A stretch of DNA of 53,114 bases from a virus, in the IMG/VR virus record IMGVR_UViG_3300034283_001180, positions 1 to 53,114 of that record; one strand, 5' to 3'. The position numbers were made by a program, and so were the translations under genes. Below the pieces are notes generated by a model, which did no database searches, was not told where the DNA came from, and worked only from the letters and a program-made list of their open reading frames with translations. Shown here in pieces: positions 6,890 to 11,548 of the stretch. The first letter of the stretch is position 1. Every line of letters starts with the position of its first letter.

Positions 6890-6911
6890 ATTGTAGCAGG
6901 GGCTACTGACA
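6890..6911 (-). promoter_or_regulatory. TGTCRGT-type early promoter 5
   Basis: Minus strand: TGTCAGT (6911-6905), 9 nt, TACAAT (6895-6890), leader AACGAAAGGAAA, ATG 6856. Confidence 0.85.
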
Positions 6912-6930
6912 TTTCGCCCCTGCCGATTAT

Positions 6931-7083
6931 TTACTTAGCAGATACGCTAGTCCAGCGTTCTGTGCCATTTACATCTAGCAGAATACGAGCCACGCCTGAA
7001 GGGTGGTTATCTACTGCCTTGATTACTCCTGTCACGCCACTATTAGTGGTTGTGAAGGTCTGACCGATAGTTAGTGTTGCCAT
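6931..7083 (-). CDS. Small beta-rich protein (50 aa)
   Basis: Starts MATLTIGQTFTTTNSGVTG at ATG 7083 behind the conserved AACGAAAGGAAA leader and its own promoter, which is strong evidence for a gene despite its size. Thr/Val-rich, with a likely SH3-like or small beta-barrel pattern (SGVARILLDVNGTERW). The layout 'IGQ...' then 'Arg-Ile...Trp' loosely recalls the small proteins at 8997 and 10706. Function unknown. Confidence 0.75.
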   Translation of the reverse strand: MATLTIGQTFTTTNSGVTGVIKAVDNHPSGVARILLDVNGTERWTSVSAK

Positions 7084-7115
7084 TGGTTTATTTCCTTTCG
7101 TTAGTTTGGAGGGCT

Positions 7116-7137
7116 ATCTTACCATAGCCCACCGACA
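7116..7137 (-). promoter_or_regulatory. TGTCRGT-type early promoter 6 with -10 dyad
   Basis: Minus strand: TGTCGGT (7137-7131), 9 nt, TAAGAT (7121-7116). The plus strand reads GGGCTAT-cttacc-ATAGCCC, a 7-bp dyad covering the -10. Confidence 0.8.
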
Positions 7138-7138
7138 T

Positions 7139-7402
7139 TTATAGCCACGCCTCTAGGTGGTGTTGTTCTACGATAGCCCAAGCGGGTGCTGTATCTAATC
7201 CTTTGTATGATACGCCTTCGGGCATCTTTATCTCTCGATCTGTTTCATCTTCCCAATAAGCCTCTAGTGCCTCAATACATGGCATTACCATACTTTGAGG
7301 AACGGGCGGGTAGTGATTAGAAGATAGGTGAATTGAGATAGCAGTAGATAAATCTAATCCTAAATCATAGTCCGCTAATTCGGTAGCAAAATTACTGCCC
7401 AT
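7139..7402 (-). CDS. Hypothetical protein (87 aa)
   Basis: Starts MGSNFATELADYDLGLDLST. The start overlaps the end of the upstream gene by 11 nt. It contains HLSSNHYPPVPQSM and an acidic Trp-containing segment (LEAYWEDETD). I have the impression of a phage hypothetical family whose members share 'HYPPVP', but cannot name it. Second gene of a two-gene unit. Confidence 0.65.
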   Translation of the reverse strand: MGSNFATELADYDLGLDLSTAISIHLSSNHYPPVPQSMVMPCIEALEAYWEDETDREIKMPEGVSYKGLDTAPAWAIVEQHHLEAWL

Positions 7403-7667
7403 TATCTAATACCTCATTTCGTAGAGTTTCCATTTCGTCAATAACTGACATTAGTTCTTGTAATTCTGAATTATCTAATAATACTTTAGTAGCCTTATCT
7501 ACGGCACTAGAAGCAATTATTCCTGAATAAAGATAAATAGCCTTAGCAAAATCATCTGACGACATTTCGCTATGATTATGAGTTAGCATGCGAGCAAAAT
7601 CCATAGAGTCATCATCAAAAATAGCGTCTTCAGTTGCCTGAATTAGAGCGGTTGCGGTTGATAACAT
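7392..7667 (-). CDS. Hypothetical helical protein (91 aa)
   Basis: Starts MLSTATALIQATEDAIFDDD behind ACGAAAGGAAA. All-helical by composition, acidic, ending with a Glu/Leu-rich segment. First gene of the unit with 7139-7402. No family recognised. Confidence 0.7.
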   Translation of the reverse strand: MLSTATALIQATEDAIFDDDSMDFARMLTHNHSEMSSDDFAKAIYLYSGIIASSAVDKATKVLLDNSELQELMSVIDEMETLRNEVLDNGQ

Positions 7668-7698
7668 TTGTTTCCTTTCGTTGTTGTTAGTGGGCTAG

Positions 7699-7720
7699 AT
7701 TATAGCCTAGCCCACCGACA
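7699..7720 (-). promoter_or_regulatory. TGTCRGT-type early promoter 7 with -10 dyad
   Basis: Minus strand: TGTCGGT (7720-7714), 9 nt, TATAAT (7704-7699). GTGGGCTAG / CTAGCCCAC, a perfect 9-bp dyad with an 8-nt centre, brackets the -10. Confidence 0.85.
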
Positions 7721-7723
7721 TTT

Positions 7724-7975
7724 TTAGGCTAGGCAGAGAAGCGCCTGCGAAGCGCCTGCGTTGATACTATCCAATTCCGCTTGCAATTCGGCGGTGGTCA
7801 TAAGAGTAGGGTCCCCTACTAATTCGGTAATAGCCTGAGTATTTATCATGTCCACCATTGCTGTTGGCATTTGTGATAAAGCAGGATAGAATGAGCCAGT
7901 AGTATCTATCTTAGATACAAAATTGACTCCATTTACGGAGAATGGGAATGAAGCCCAGTTATCTGTATTTAGCAT
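7724..7975 (-). CDS. Hypothetical protein (83 aa)
   Basis: Starts MLNTDNWASFPFSVNGVNFV. N-terminal beta-rich part, C-terminal helical part with AELQAELDSINAG. Monocistronic: its own promoter lies upstream and the next promoter's TGTCGGT box begins 4 nt past its stop. No family recognised. Confidence 0.7.
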   Translation of the reverse strand: MLNTDNWASFPFSVNGVNFVSKIDTTGSFYPALSQMPTAMVDMINTQAITELVGDPTLMTTAELQAELDSINAGASQALLCLA

Positions 7976-8003
7976 TATTTTCCTTTCGTTTGGTTATGTC
8001 GCT

Positions 8004-8025
8004 ATTATAAACTAAACTACTGACA
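8004..8025 (-). promoter_or_regulatory. TGTCRGT-type early promoter 8
   Basis: Minus strand: TGTCAGT (8025-8019), 9 nt, TATAAT (8009-8004), leader AACGAAAGGAAA, ATG 7975. Confidence 0.85.
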
Positions 8026-8062
8026 ATTTCCATTTTAGCCTCGGCGTGTCGCAAATTATTTT

Positions 8063-8078
8063 TGTGATGAATGTCACA
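8063..8078. promoter_or_regulatory. Perfect CRP/GlxR-like site
   Basis: TGTGA-TGAATG-TCACA, an exact match to TGTGA-N6-TCACA, 64 bp upstream of the -10 centre of early promoter 8. Confidence 0.7.
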
Positions 8079-8144
8079 ATTCTGGGAATGCGTGTCGACT
8101 TGACGTAAGGCAGCTTGCGCCCCCTCTCCTTTGCGGGCGCCGAT

Positions 8145-8300
8145 CTATTCTGTCAAATCAACACGCCGTTTATGTTTTATTTTTCTGCGATATTTTTTCT
8201 TATTGCGAACAGGTTGCGCCGCATTGCTGCGGCGCAATTCCTGAATTCGTTTTACTTTTTCACGAAGTGAATTTTGGCACACGATAATTACTCGCTTCAT
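8145..8300 (-). CDS. Possible small basic protein (51 aa)
   Basis: A reading frame MKRVIIVCQNSLREKVKRIQ... overlaps the end of the previous gene by 41 nt and ends RRVDLTE. The C-terminal 35 residues are strongly basic. No clear ribosome site precedes ATG 8300, and the frame contains the hairpin at 8214-8237, so this could equally be a structured untranslated region. Confidence 0.3.
   Translation of the reverse strand: MKRVIIVCQNSLREKVKRIQELRRSNAAQPVRNKKKYRRKIKHKRRVDLTE
8214..8237. terminator. Perfect 9-bp hairpin
   Basis: TTGCGCCGC, 6-nt loop, GCGGCGCAA. It lies about 22 nt past the stop of the 8260-8448 gene on the minus strand, without a U-tract. Confidence 0.4.
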
Positions 8301-8448
8301 GAAATCTTGTAACATCAAAACGGGGATTATCTTTTGCGAACATCTCCGCAAAATCATTTACCATTTTTGAAAATACAGCAGGGTGAGTTTTATCGCTAAC
8401 ATATTTTAGAATATTAGCGGTTTCAATATAATCTTTTCGTGTCATCAT
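8260..8448 (-). CDS. Small protein homologous to C-terminal half of 35410-35880
   Basis: 62 residues, starting MMTRKDYIETANILKYVSD, with FAKDNPRFDVTRF near the end. The same pattern (YYDVAEALNDL... FAKDNWRFDPERF) forms the C-terminal domain of the plus-strand protein at 35410-35880, so these are paralogues. Short proteins with this 'DNPRFD' pattern are common in phages; no function is known to me. The start overlaps the stop of the upstream gene as ATGATG, suggesting coupling. Confidence 0.75.
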   Translation of the reverse strand: MMTRKDYIETANILKYVSDKTHPAVFSKMVNDFAEMFAKDNPRFDVTRFHEASNYRVPKFTS

Positions 8449-8648
8449 TTTTGTGATACCAATCCTGTTCTATCAAAGTTTTTTGTATACATTTTACCAT
8501 TAGGCAAAGTTAGATTATAAGTTGCGTTTTCCATAGCGAAACCTACATCTTTACATCTAGCGAAAGCCTCAAACGCTTCAAGGGCATCTGAAAAGCCATA
8601 AGTTTCTTTACTTATTCCGCCGTCATAAATTGTTGTTAGTTTATACAT
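8445..8648 (-). CDS. Small protein homologous to N-terminal half of 35410-35880
   Basis: 67 residues: MYKLTTIYDGGISKETYGFS, then a helix (DALEAFEAFARCKDVGF) and a beta hairpin (LTLPNGKMYTKNF). It aligns by eye with residues about 25-95 of the protein encoded at 35410-35880. Here it is a separate gene directly upstream of the 8260-8448 gene, in the same order as the two halves of the fused protein. Function unknown. Confidence 0.75.
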   Translation of the reverse strand: MYKLTTIYDGGISKETYGFSDALEAFEAFARCKDVGFAMENATYNLTLPNGKMYTKNFDRTGLVSQK

Positions 8649-8803
8649 TAGTCCTGTTCCTTTACAAATAGAGAGCCGTCAAAATCTGAAGTTAGATTAC
8701 AGTCGCAAGGTTCAACATTATAATCCTCGCCGTCACCATAAAATAACCAACCTTTGTTGTAGCAAGTATCGCAATCAAATGCGAGAGTGTGAATTACTTT
8801 CAT
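8648..8803 (-). CDS. Small zinc-ribbon-like protein (51 aa)
   Basis: I place the start at ATG 8803 (MKVIHTLAFDCDTCYNKGWL), after a conserved leader; the longer frame would run into the upstream gene. CDTC near residue 10 and CDC near residue 35 suggest a treble-clef or ribbon zinc site. First gene of a three-gene unit leading to the 'split' pair. The function is unknown. Confidence 0.7.
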   Translation of the reverse strand: MKVIHTLAFDCDTCYNKGWLFYGDGEDYNVEPCDCNLTSDFDGSLFVKEQD

Positions 8804-8804
8804 T

Positions 8805-8942
8805 TTAGTTTTCCTTTCGTGTTGTTTCGGTAATTGTAGCATTAGCCACCGACAAAATTGCGGTGAGATTAGAATTGCGCTTTTCTTTGATTTCTGCTAA
8901 GCGTTGAGCAGTAATGAAATCTCTAAAGTCTTTTAGATCCAT
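8805..8942 (-). CDS. Small basic protein overlapping the next promoter (45 aa)
   Basis: ATG 8942 follows ACGAAAGGAAAA 5 nt upstream, the same leader as its neighbours. MDLKDFRDFITAQRLAEIKEKRN is a basic amphipathic helix. The remaining residues run through early promoter 9 and end one base before the next start, so the tail may simply be promoter DNA being read through. Confidence 0.6.
   Translation of the reverse strand: MDLKDFRDFITAQRLAEIKEKRNSNLTAILSVANATITETTRKEN
8833..8854 (-). promoter_or_regulatory. TGTCRGT-type early promoter 9
   Basis: Minus strand: TGTCGGT (8854-8848), 9 nt, TACAAT (8838-8833), leader ACGAAAGGAAAA, ATG 8803. It lies inside the 3' part of the 45-aa gene. Confidence 0.8.
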
Positions 8943-8974
8943 TTTAGTTTTCCTTTCGTTTTGTTATTAGTTAG

Positions 8975-8996
8975 ATTATAGCGGAAGGGTCTGACA
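8975..8996 (-). promoter_or_regulatory. TGTCRGT-type early promoter 10
   Basis: Minus strand: TGTCAGA (8996-8990), 9 nt, TATAAT (8980-8975), leader AACGAAAGGAAAA, ATG 8942. Confidence 0.8.
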
Positions 8997-9212
8997 TTAT
9001 AAGTCAGACACCTTGACGGCAATAGTAGCCCAATTAGTTTTGATAGACTGTGCTACACGATAGCGAATTGCGTAGGCTTGATAATCTGTGCCAACCCAGA
9101 CATCATCACGCTTTTCAGCAAAATCAATTTCTCCGCCATGAAATCGGCGGGCTAGAGATGAAGGGCGATAGAATTGCCCTACTAGTAAATCCTCAATAGA
9201 ATAAGTTTTCAT
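8997..9212 (-). CDS. Small conserved protein, paralogue of 10706-10900
   Basis: 71 residues: MKTYSIEDLLVGQFYRPSSL ... YQAYAIRYRVAQ ... WATIAVKVSDL. The protein at 10706-10900 shares SIE-x-LL-x-G-x2-YR-x2-S near the N-terminus, then AYA-V/I-R-x-R and W-x-T-I/L-AV near the C-terminus. Beta-rich, small and charged. It has its own promoter and leader. Function unknown; duplication within the early region suggests a dosage or variant role. Confidence 0.75.
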   Translation of the reverse strand: MKTYSIEDLLVGQFYRPSSLARRFHGGEIDFAEKRDDVWVGTDYQAYAIRYRVAQSIKTNWATIAVKVSDL

Positions 9213-9242
9213 TTAGTTTTCCTTTCATTTTGTTACTCCGTA

Positions 9243-9264
9243 AGTTTAGCAAAAACCACTGACA
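9243..9264 (-). promoter_or_regulatory. TGTCRGT-type early promoter 11
   Basis: Minus strand: TGTCAGT (9264-9258), 9 nt, TAAACT (9248-9243), leader with GAAAGGAAAA, ATG 9212. Confidence 0.75.
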
Positions 9265-9297
9265 TTTTCAAATCCAAAATGCGTATAAATCGGACAT

Positions 9298-9313
9298 TGT
9301 GATTTTTATCACA
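9298..9313. promoter_or_regulatory. Perfect CRP/GlxR-like site
   Basis: TGTGA-TTTTTA-TCACA, 60 bp upstream of the -10 centre of early promoter 11. The flank TCGGACAT is shared with the site at 10993-11008. Confidence 0.7.
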
Positions 9314-9366
9314 AAAGTAAATTTGTCTGGTCATATTTTTTTCGGGCGTGTCGCAAATTTTGGGGT

Positions 9367-9396
9367 TGTGGATAACTCTTCGTAACCTGTGGATAA
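9367..9396. promoter_or_regulatory. Two DnaA boxes in direct orientation
   Basis: TGTGGATAA at 9367-9375 and 9388-9396, both exact reverse complements of TTATCCACA, 21 bp apart start to start. They lie in a non-coding block bordered by GGCGTGTCG (9351-9359) and CGACACGCC (9439-9447). Confidence 0.6.
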
Positions 9397-9448
9397 CCCT
9401 CACAAGAACTTGCGGGCAGCTGTCGATCTTGTCAAATCGACACGCCGA

Positions 9449-9595
9449 TTATTTATCTATTTTATTTAGTAAATAATTATTATTTAGATTACGATTATTA
9501 TTTGAGAACATAGCCTCAATTACTTTTTTATCCTTTTCACGCTGGATTTTGCGTTGCTCTTCTTGAGCCTTTAGTATTCTGTTATAAGTATCCAT
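9449..9595 (-). CDS. Small basic coiled-coil peptide (48 aa)
   Basis: MDTYNRILKAQEEQRKIQRE, a charged helix, then an Asn-rich tail (NNNRNLNNNYLLN). ATG 9595 is preceded by GAAAGGTAAAAA. Probably second in a unit after 9612-9809. Its low-complexity tail makes function hard to guess. Confidence 0.55.
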   Translation of the reverse strand: MDTYNRILKAQEEQRKIQREKDKKVIEAMFSNNNRNLNNNYLLNKIDK

Positions 9596-9611
9596 TTAGT
9601 TTTTACCTTTC

Positions 9612-9809
9612 TTAGTTAGGGAGAATTTCTGTTCCGTAGTATTCTACGGCATCATAGAGGCTCATCATGCCTTTATAATCACGGCAGGAGTAGCAAATAC
9701 TATTCCACCCGTCTGTTAGTGTTGAACAAAAAACACAGATTTTATCTGTTACGCAAAAATCGTTATCTACTAAGTAGCCGATTATTTCATTTTTATTTAG
9801 TGTAGTCAT
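9612..9809 (-). CDS. Small zinc-ribbon-like protein (65 aa)
   Basis: MTTLNKNEIIGYLVDNDFCV, then ICVFC and ICYSC 14 residues apart, a classical two-knuckle zinc ribbon (C-x2-C ... C-x2-C), followed by an aromatic tail. GAAAGGTGG precedes ATG 9809. A role as a small regulator is possible, but only the metal site is visible. Confidence 0.7.
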   Translation of the reverse strand: MTTLNKNEIIGYLVDNDFCVTDKICVFCSTLTDGWNSICYSCRDYKGMMSLYDAVEYYGTEILPN

Positions 9810-9846
9810 TTTATAACCACCTTTCTTTTTTTATCTTATGTATGGA

Positions 9847-9868
9847 ATACTACCATAGACCACTGACA
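9847..9868 (-). promoter_or_regulatory. TGTCRGT-type early promoter 12 with -10 dyad
   Basis: Minus strand: TGTCAGT (9868-9862), 9 nt, TAGTAT (9852-9847). TATGG...CCATA brackets the -10. A half CRP-like site (TGTGA-TTTAGA-TCATG, 9907-9922) lies 65 bp upstream. Confidence 0.75.
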
Positions 9869-9920
9869 AATTAGCCCGTTTTTCGGGCGTGTCGGAAAAC
9901 TATTTTTGTGATTTAGATCA

Positions 9921-9982
9921 TGTGGATAACTTACGCTCAAAATTTCGGGGATTTCCACAGCTGTGCATAAACCTGTGGATAA
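9921..9982. promoter_or_regulatory. Three DnaA-box matches in direct orientation
   Basis: TGTGGATAA at 9921-9929, TGTGCATAA at 9962-9970 and TGTGGATAA at 9974-9982, all matching TTATNCACA in reverse. The block is bordered by GGCGTGTCG (9889-9897) and CGACACGCC (10024-10032). Confidence 0.6.
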
Positions 9983-10033
9983 CGCCCACAAAAGACTGCG
10001 GGCAGCTGCGCCTTTTGTCAAGGCGACACGCCG

Positions 10034-10114
10034 TTAGTTTAGTGTGAGATATGCCACAGAGAAGCCTATGCCTACGCATAGGGCTATTAGTGAGATAGTT
10101 TGGAGGACGATCAT
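10034..10114 (-). CDS. Single-span membrane peptide (26 aa)
   Basis: MIVLQTISLIALCVGIGFSV... is almost entirely hydrophobic. Its ATG overlaps the stop of the upstream gene as ATGA, which supports translation. Possibly a small membrane effector, but nothing identifies a role. Confidence 0.5.
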   Translation of the reverse strand: MIVLQTISLIALCVGIGFSVAYLTLN

Positions 10115-10203
10115 TTAGCACACTCGCAGTGTTCTATCTCGTACTCTTGGCGGTTACCTACATAGATAACGCCTCTACCATAACATAGGGAGCATTTAGT
10201 CAT
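10111..10203 (-). CDS. Tiny zinc-finger-like peptide (30 aa)
   Basis: MTKCSLCYGRGVIYVGNRQE then CEC. C-x2-C-x-G-x-G is the half-motif of the DnaJ-type zinc finger; paired with the terminal CEC it could bind one zinc. Coupled to the membrane peptide downstream. Confidence 0.55.
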   Translation of the reverse strand: MTKCSLCYGRGVIYVGNRQEYEIEHCECAK

Positions 10204-10204
10204 T

Positions 10205-10375
10205 TTATATCGCCTCCGCCAATTCTTCCAATTCCATTTCATCTTCTAATTCTAGCATTTCCTCTAGAGAGATTTCAATAGGGTCTGCCTCTACTTCATC
10301 ATAGTATTCAATTTCGTATCCGTGTTGAATACTTTCATACTTGTAGGAATTGTCTGTGTTATCGAATGAATACAT
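10205..10375 (-). CDS. Very acidic small protein (56 aa)
   Basis: MYSFDNTDNSYKYESIQHGY followed by a Glu-rich C-terminus (EEMLELEDEMELEELAEA). Such acidic phage proteins can mimic DNA or bind host basic proteins, but here only composition supports that. Its promoter (early promoter 15) lies inside the next gene upstream. Confidence 0.6.
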   Translation of the reverse strand: MYSFDNTDNSYKYESIQHGYEIEYYDEVEADPIEISLEEMLELEDEMELEELAEAI

Positions 10376-10377
10376 TT

Positions 10378-10539
10378 TTAGTATCTCGCTTTCTTTGTTT
10401 GCTTTACTTTGTAGATTCTATACGCTACCACTGACAAGGCAACTAGTAGCATTCCTAGAGGTGAGAGGTAGAAATCTAATTGGGCGGTCTCGAAGGCTAG
10501 CCCATCGCTTGTTATATCTATTACTAAGTATCTGTCCAT
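10378..10539 (-). CDS. Small membrane protein (53 aa)
   Basis: MDRYLVIDITSDGLAFETAQ, then one hydrophobic span (LGMLLVALSVVAYRIY, about residues 28-43) and a basic end (KVKQTKKARY), predicting N-out/C-in topology. ACGAATAGGAAATAA precedes ATG 10539. Function unknown. Confidence 0.6.
   Translation of the reverse strand: MDRYLVIDITSDGLAFETAQLDFYLSPLGMLLVALSVVAYRIYKVKQTKKARY
10415..10436 (-). promoter_or_regulatory. TGTCRGT-type early promoter 15 (intragenic)
   Basis: Minus strand: TGTCAGT (10436-10430), 9 nt, TAGAAT (10420-10415), inside the 53-aa gene and upstream of ATG 10375. Confidence 0.65.
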
Positions 10540-10569
10540 TTATTTATTTCCTATTCGTTTAGTTAGTTT

Positions 10570-10623
10570 AGTTAGGGTCTTATTTGCTAGGCTCACCCTT
10601 TCGGTTTATTTGCTAGGCTCATA
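10570..10623 (-). repeat. Short direct repeat in a leader
   Basis: TTATTTGCTAGGCTCA occurs at about 10579-10594 and, as TTTATTTGCTAGGCTCA, again from about 10606. The two copies lie in the untranslated leader of the 53-aa gene, separated by CCCTTTCGG. Confidence 0.6.
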
Positions 10624-10648
10624 CCCTTATTTAATTGTTATGTCTGTA

Positions 10649-10670
10649 AGACTATCATCTATGACCGACA
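10649..10670 (-). promoter_or_regulatory. TGTCRGT-type early promoter 14
   Basis: Minus strand: TGTCGGT (10670-10664), 9 nt, TAGTCT (10654-10649), about 110 nt before ATG 10539. Confidence 0.65.
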
Positions 10671-10698
10671 TTATCAAGGCGACACGCCGTTAGGCGTG

Positions 10699-10714
10699 TG
10701 TGACCTTAGTCACG
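10699..10714. promoter_or_regulatory. CRP/GlxR-like site (one mismatch)
   Basis: TGTGA-CCTTAG-TCACG, 55 bp upstream of the -10 centre of early promoter 14, overlapping the end of the 64-aa gene. Confidence 0.5.
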
Positions 10715-10900
10715 GGCTACCGCTAGGGTACGCCATTCGTCACGGCGTCCATTGGTAGGGCGAACACGGACGGCATAAGCGTCAGCGTCTACATAGTAGA
10801 CATTGTCACGAGGCTCAGCGTCCTCGATAATGCCCTCAATAGAGCGGCTACGATAAGCCTTGCCAATTAGTAGAGATTCGATTGAGTGTAGGTTTGACAT
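10706..10900 (-). CDS. Small conserved protein, paralogue of 8997-9212
   Basis: 64 residues: MSNLHSIESLLIGKAYRSRS ... ADAYAVRVRPTN ... WRTLAVARD. It shares the N-terminal SIE-x-LL-x-G-x2-YR block and the C-terminal W-x-T-L-AV block with the protein at 8997-9212. GAAAGGACA lies 6 nt before ATG 10900. It is the first gene of the left arm next to the hub. Function unknown. Confidence 0.75.
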   Translation of the reverse strand: MSNLHSIESLLIGKAYRSRSIEGIIEDAEPRDNVYYVDADAYAVRVRPTNGRRDEWRTLAVARD

Positions 10901-10936
10901 AGTATATGTCCTTTCTTTAGTTTGTTTAATAATATA

Positions 10937-10958
10937 ATACTAGCAGGGGGGTCTGACA
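10937..10958 (-). promoter_or_regulatory. TGTCRGT-type early promoter 13
   Basis: Minus strand: TGTCAGA (10958-10952), 9 nt, TAGTAT (10942-10937), leader AAAGAAAGGA, ATG 10900. Confidence 0.75.
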
Positions 10959-10992
10959 AATAGCAACTCAGAAACTATAACAAATCGGACAT

Positions 10993-11008
10993 TGTGAACT
11001 AAATCACA
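10993..11008. promoter_or_regulatory. Perfect CRP/GlxR-like site
   Basis: TGTGA-ACTAAA-TCACA, 61 bp upstream of the -10 centre of early promoter 13. Confidence 0.7.
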
Positions 11009-11017
11009 GATTATTTG

Positions 11018-11033
11018 TGTGATTAGCATCACA
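11018..11033. promoter_or_regulatory. Perfect CRP/GlxR-like site
   Basis: TGTGA-TTAGCA-TCACA, centred 25 bp beyond the previous site. The divergent spacer to the rightward genes begins here, so it could serve both directions. Confidence 0.7.
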
Positions 11034-11128
11034 ATTATGGGCGCACTATCCGAAATGTCCGAATTTACGGATATGTGTATCATACAAAATAAAAAAATAT
11101 TAACATTTTTGTAAATCTAAAAAAGTAG

Positions 11129-11158
11129 TTGAGTAAAACCAAAGCGGGGTGGTACAAT
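11129..11158 (+). promoter_or_regulatory. Promoter upstream of tRNA-Ile
   Basis: TTGAGT (11129-11134), 18 bp, TACAAT (11153-11158). The first transcribed base should fall at or next to ATG 11165. Confidence 0.65.
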
Positions 11159-11164
11159 AAGATC

Positions 11165-11191
11165 ATGAAATTGTTTTTACGAATACGCTAA
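11165..11191 (+). CDS. Leaderless 8-codon mini-ORF before tRNA-Ile
   Basis: ATG to TAA encodes MKLFLRIR. The ATG is exactly 6 nt after the -10 hexamer, the spacing seen at several longer genes here, so it would be translated from the first base of the transcript. It ends 7 nt before tRNA-Ile. It may be a leader peptide or coincidence. Confidence 0.3.
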   Translation: MKLFLRIR

Positions 11192-11198
11192 TCCTCTT

Positions 11199-11273
11199 GG
11201 GGATATAGCTTAATCTGGTTAAAGCAATTGTCTTATATACAATCGAGTTTGGGTTCAAATCCCAATATCCCTA
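11199..11273 (+). tRNA. tRNA-Ile (TAT)
   Basis: Acceptor GGGGATA with TATCCCT (first pair G-U), D stem GCTT/AAGC, anticodon stem ATTGT/ACAAT around CTTATAT (anticodon TAT), T arm TTGGG-TTCAAAT-CCCAA, discriminator A, no encoded CCA. Anticodon UAU reads AUA directly. Most bacteria use a lysidine-modified CAU tRNA for this codon, and AUA is very frequent in this phage's tail and oxygenase genes. Confidence 0.92.
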
Positions 11274-11309
11274 CAAAAATTTTTTTTAACATTTTATAAA
11301 TCTAAAATA

Positions 11310-11359
11310 CTAGTCGACTAGAATACCTATTGACTTTGCTAATTTTTTAATGATACACT
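11310..11359 (+). promoter_or_regulatory. Promoter with upstream CTAGTCGACTAG palindrome
   Basis: CTAGTCGACTAG (11310-11321), then TTGACT (11330-11335), 18 bp, TACACT (11354-11359). Eleven of the 12 palindrome bases recur beside the -35 of the transglycosylase promoter. Between here and the gene at 11549 I see a GGAAAG/CTTTCC hairpin and the dyad TATAGTA-AATA-TACTATA (11498-11515) overlapping a TATAAT. Confidence 0.6.
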
Positions 11360-11548
11360 TTAGTTCGGTTTGTGGGGGCTTACACTGGAACTCAAATATA
11401 CCAGATGTCTTGCTTCTCCTATCTCAACATTGTAGCAATTTTTTCAATGGGGGGAAAGGGGGGCTTTCCTAAAATCTAAATTCCCAGATATCATTTATAT
11501 AGTAAATATACTATAATTATCACATATATTTATAAAAGGAGATTTATC

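Noticed and set aside
9836-10121. Minus-strand frames of about 60 codons over the DnaA-box block
   Set aside because: They run through promoter 12, three DnaA boxes and two small genes with better start sites; the block is regulatory DNA.
10350-10562. Hydrophobic plus-strand frame of 70 codons
   Set aside because: Antisense to two small genes with conserved leaders and to two early promoters.
1-11000. Insertion sequence or integrase signature in the small-gene arm
   Set aside because: No transposase, recombinase, terminal inverted repeats with target duplication or attachment site was found; the repeats are promoter and regulatory cassettes.
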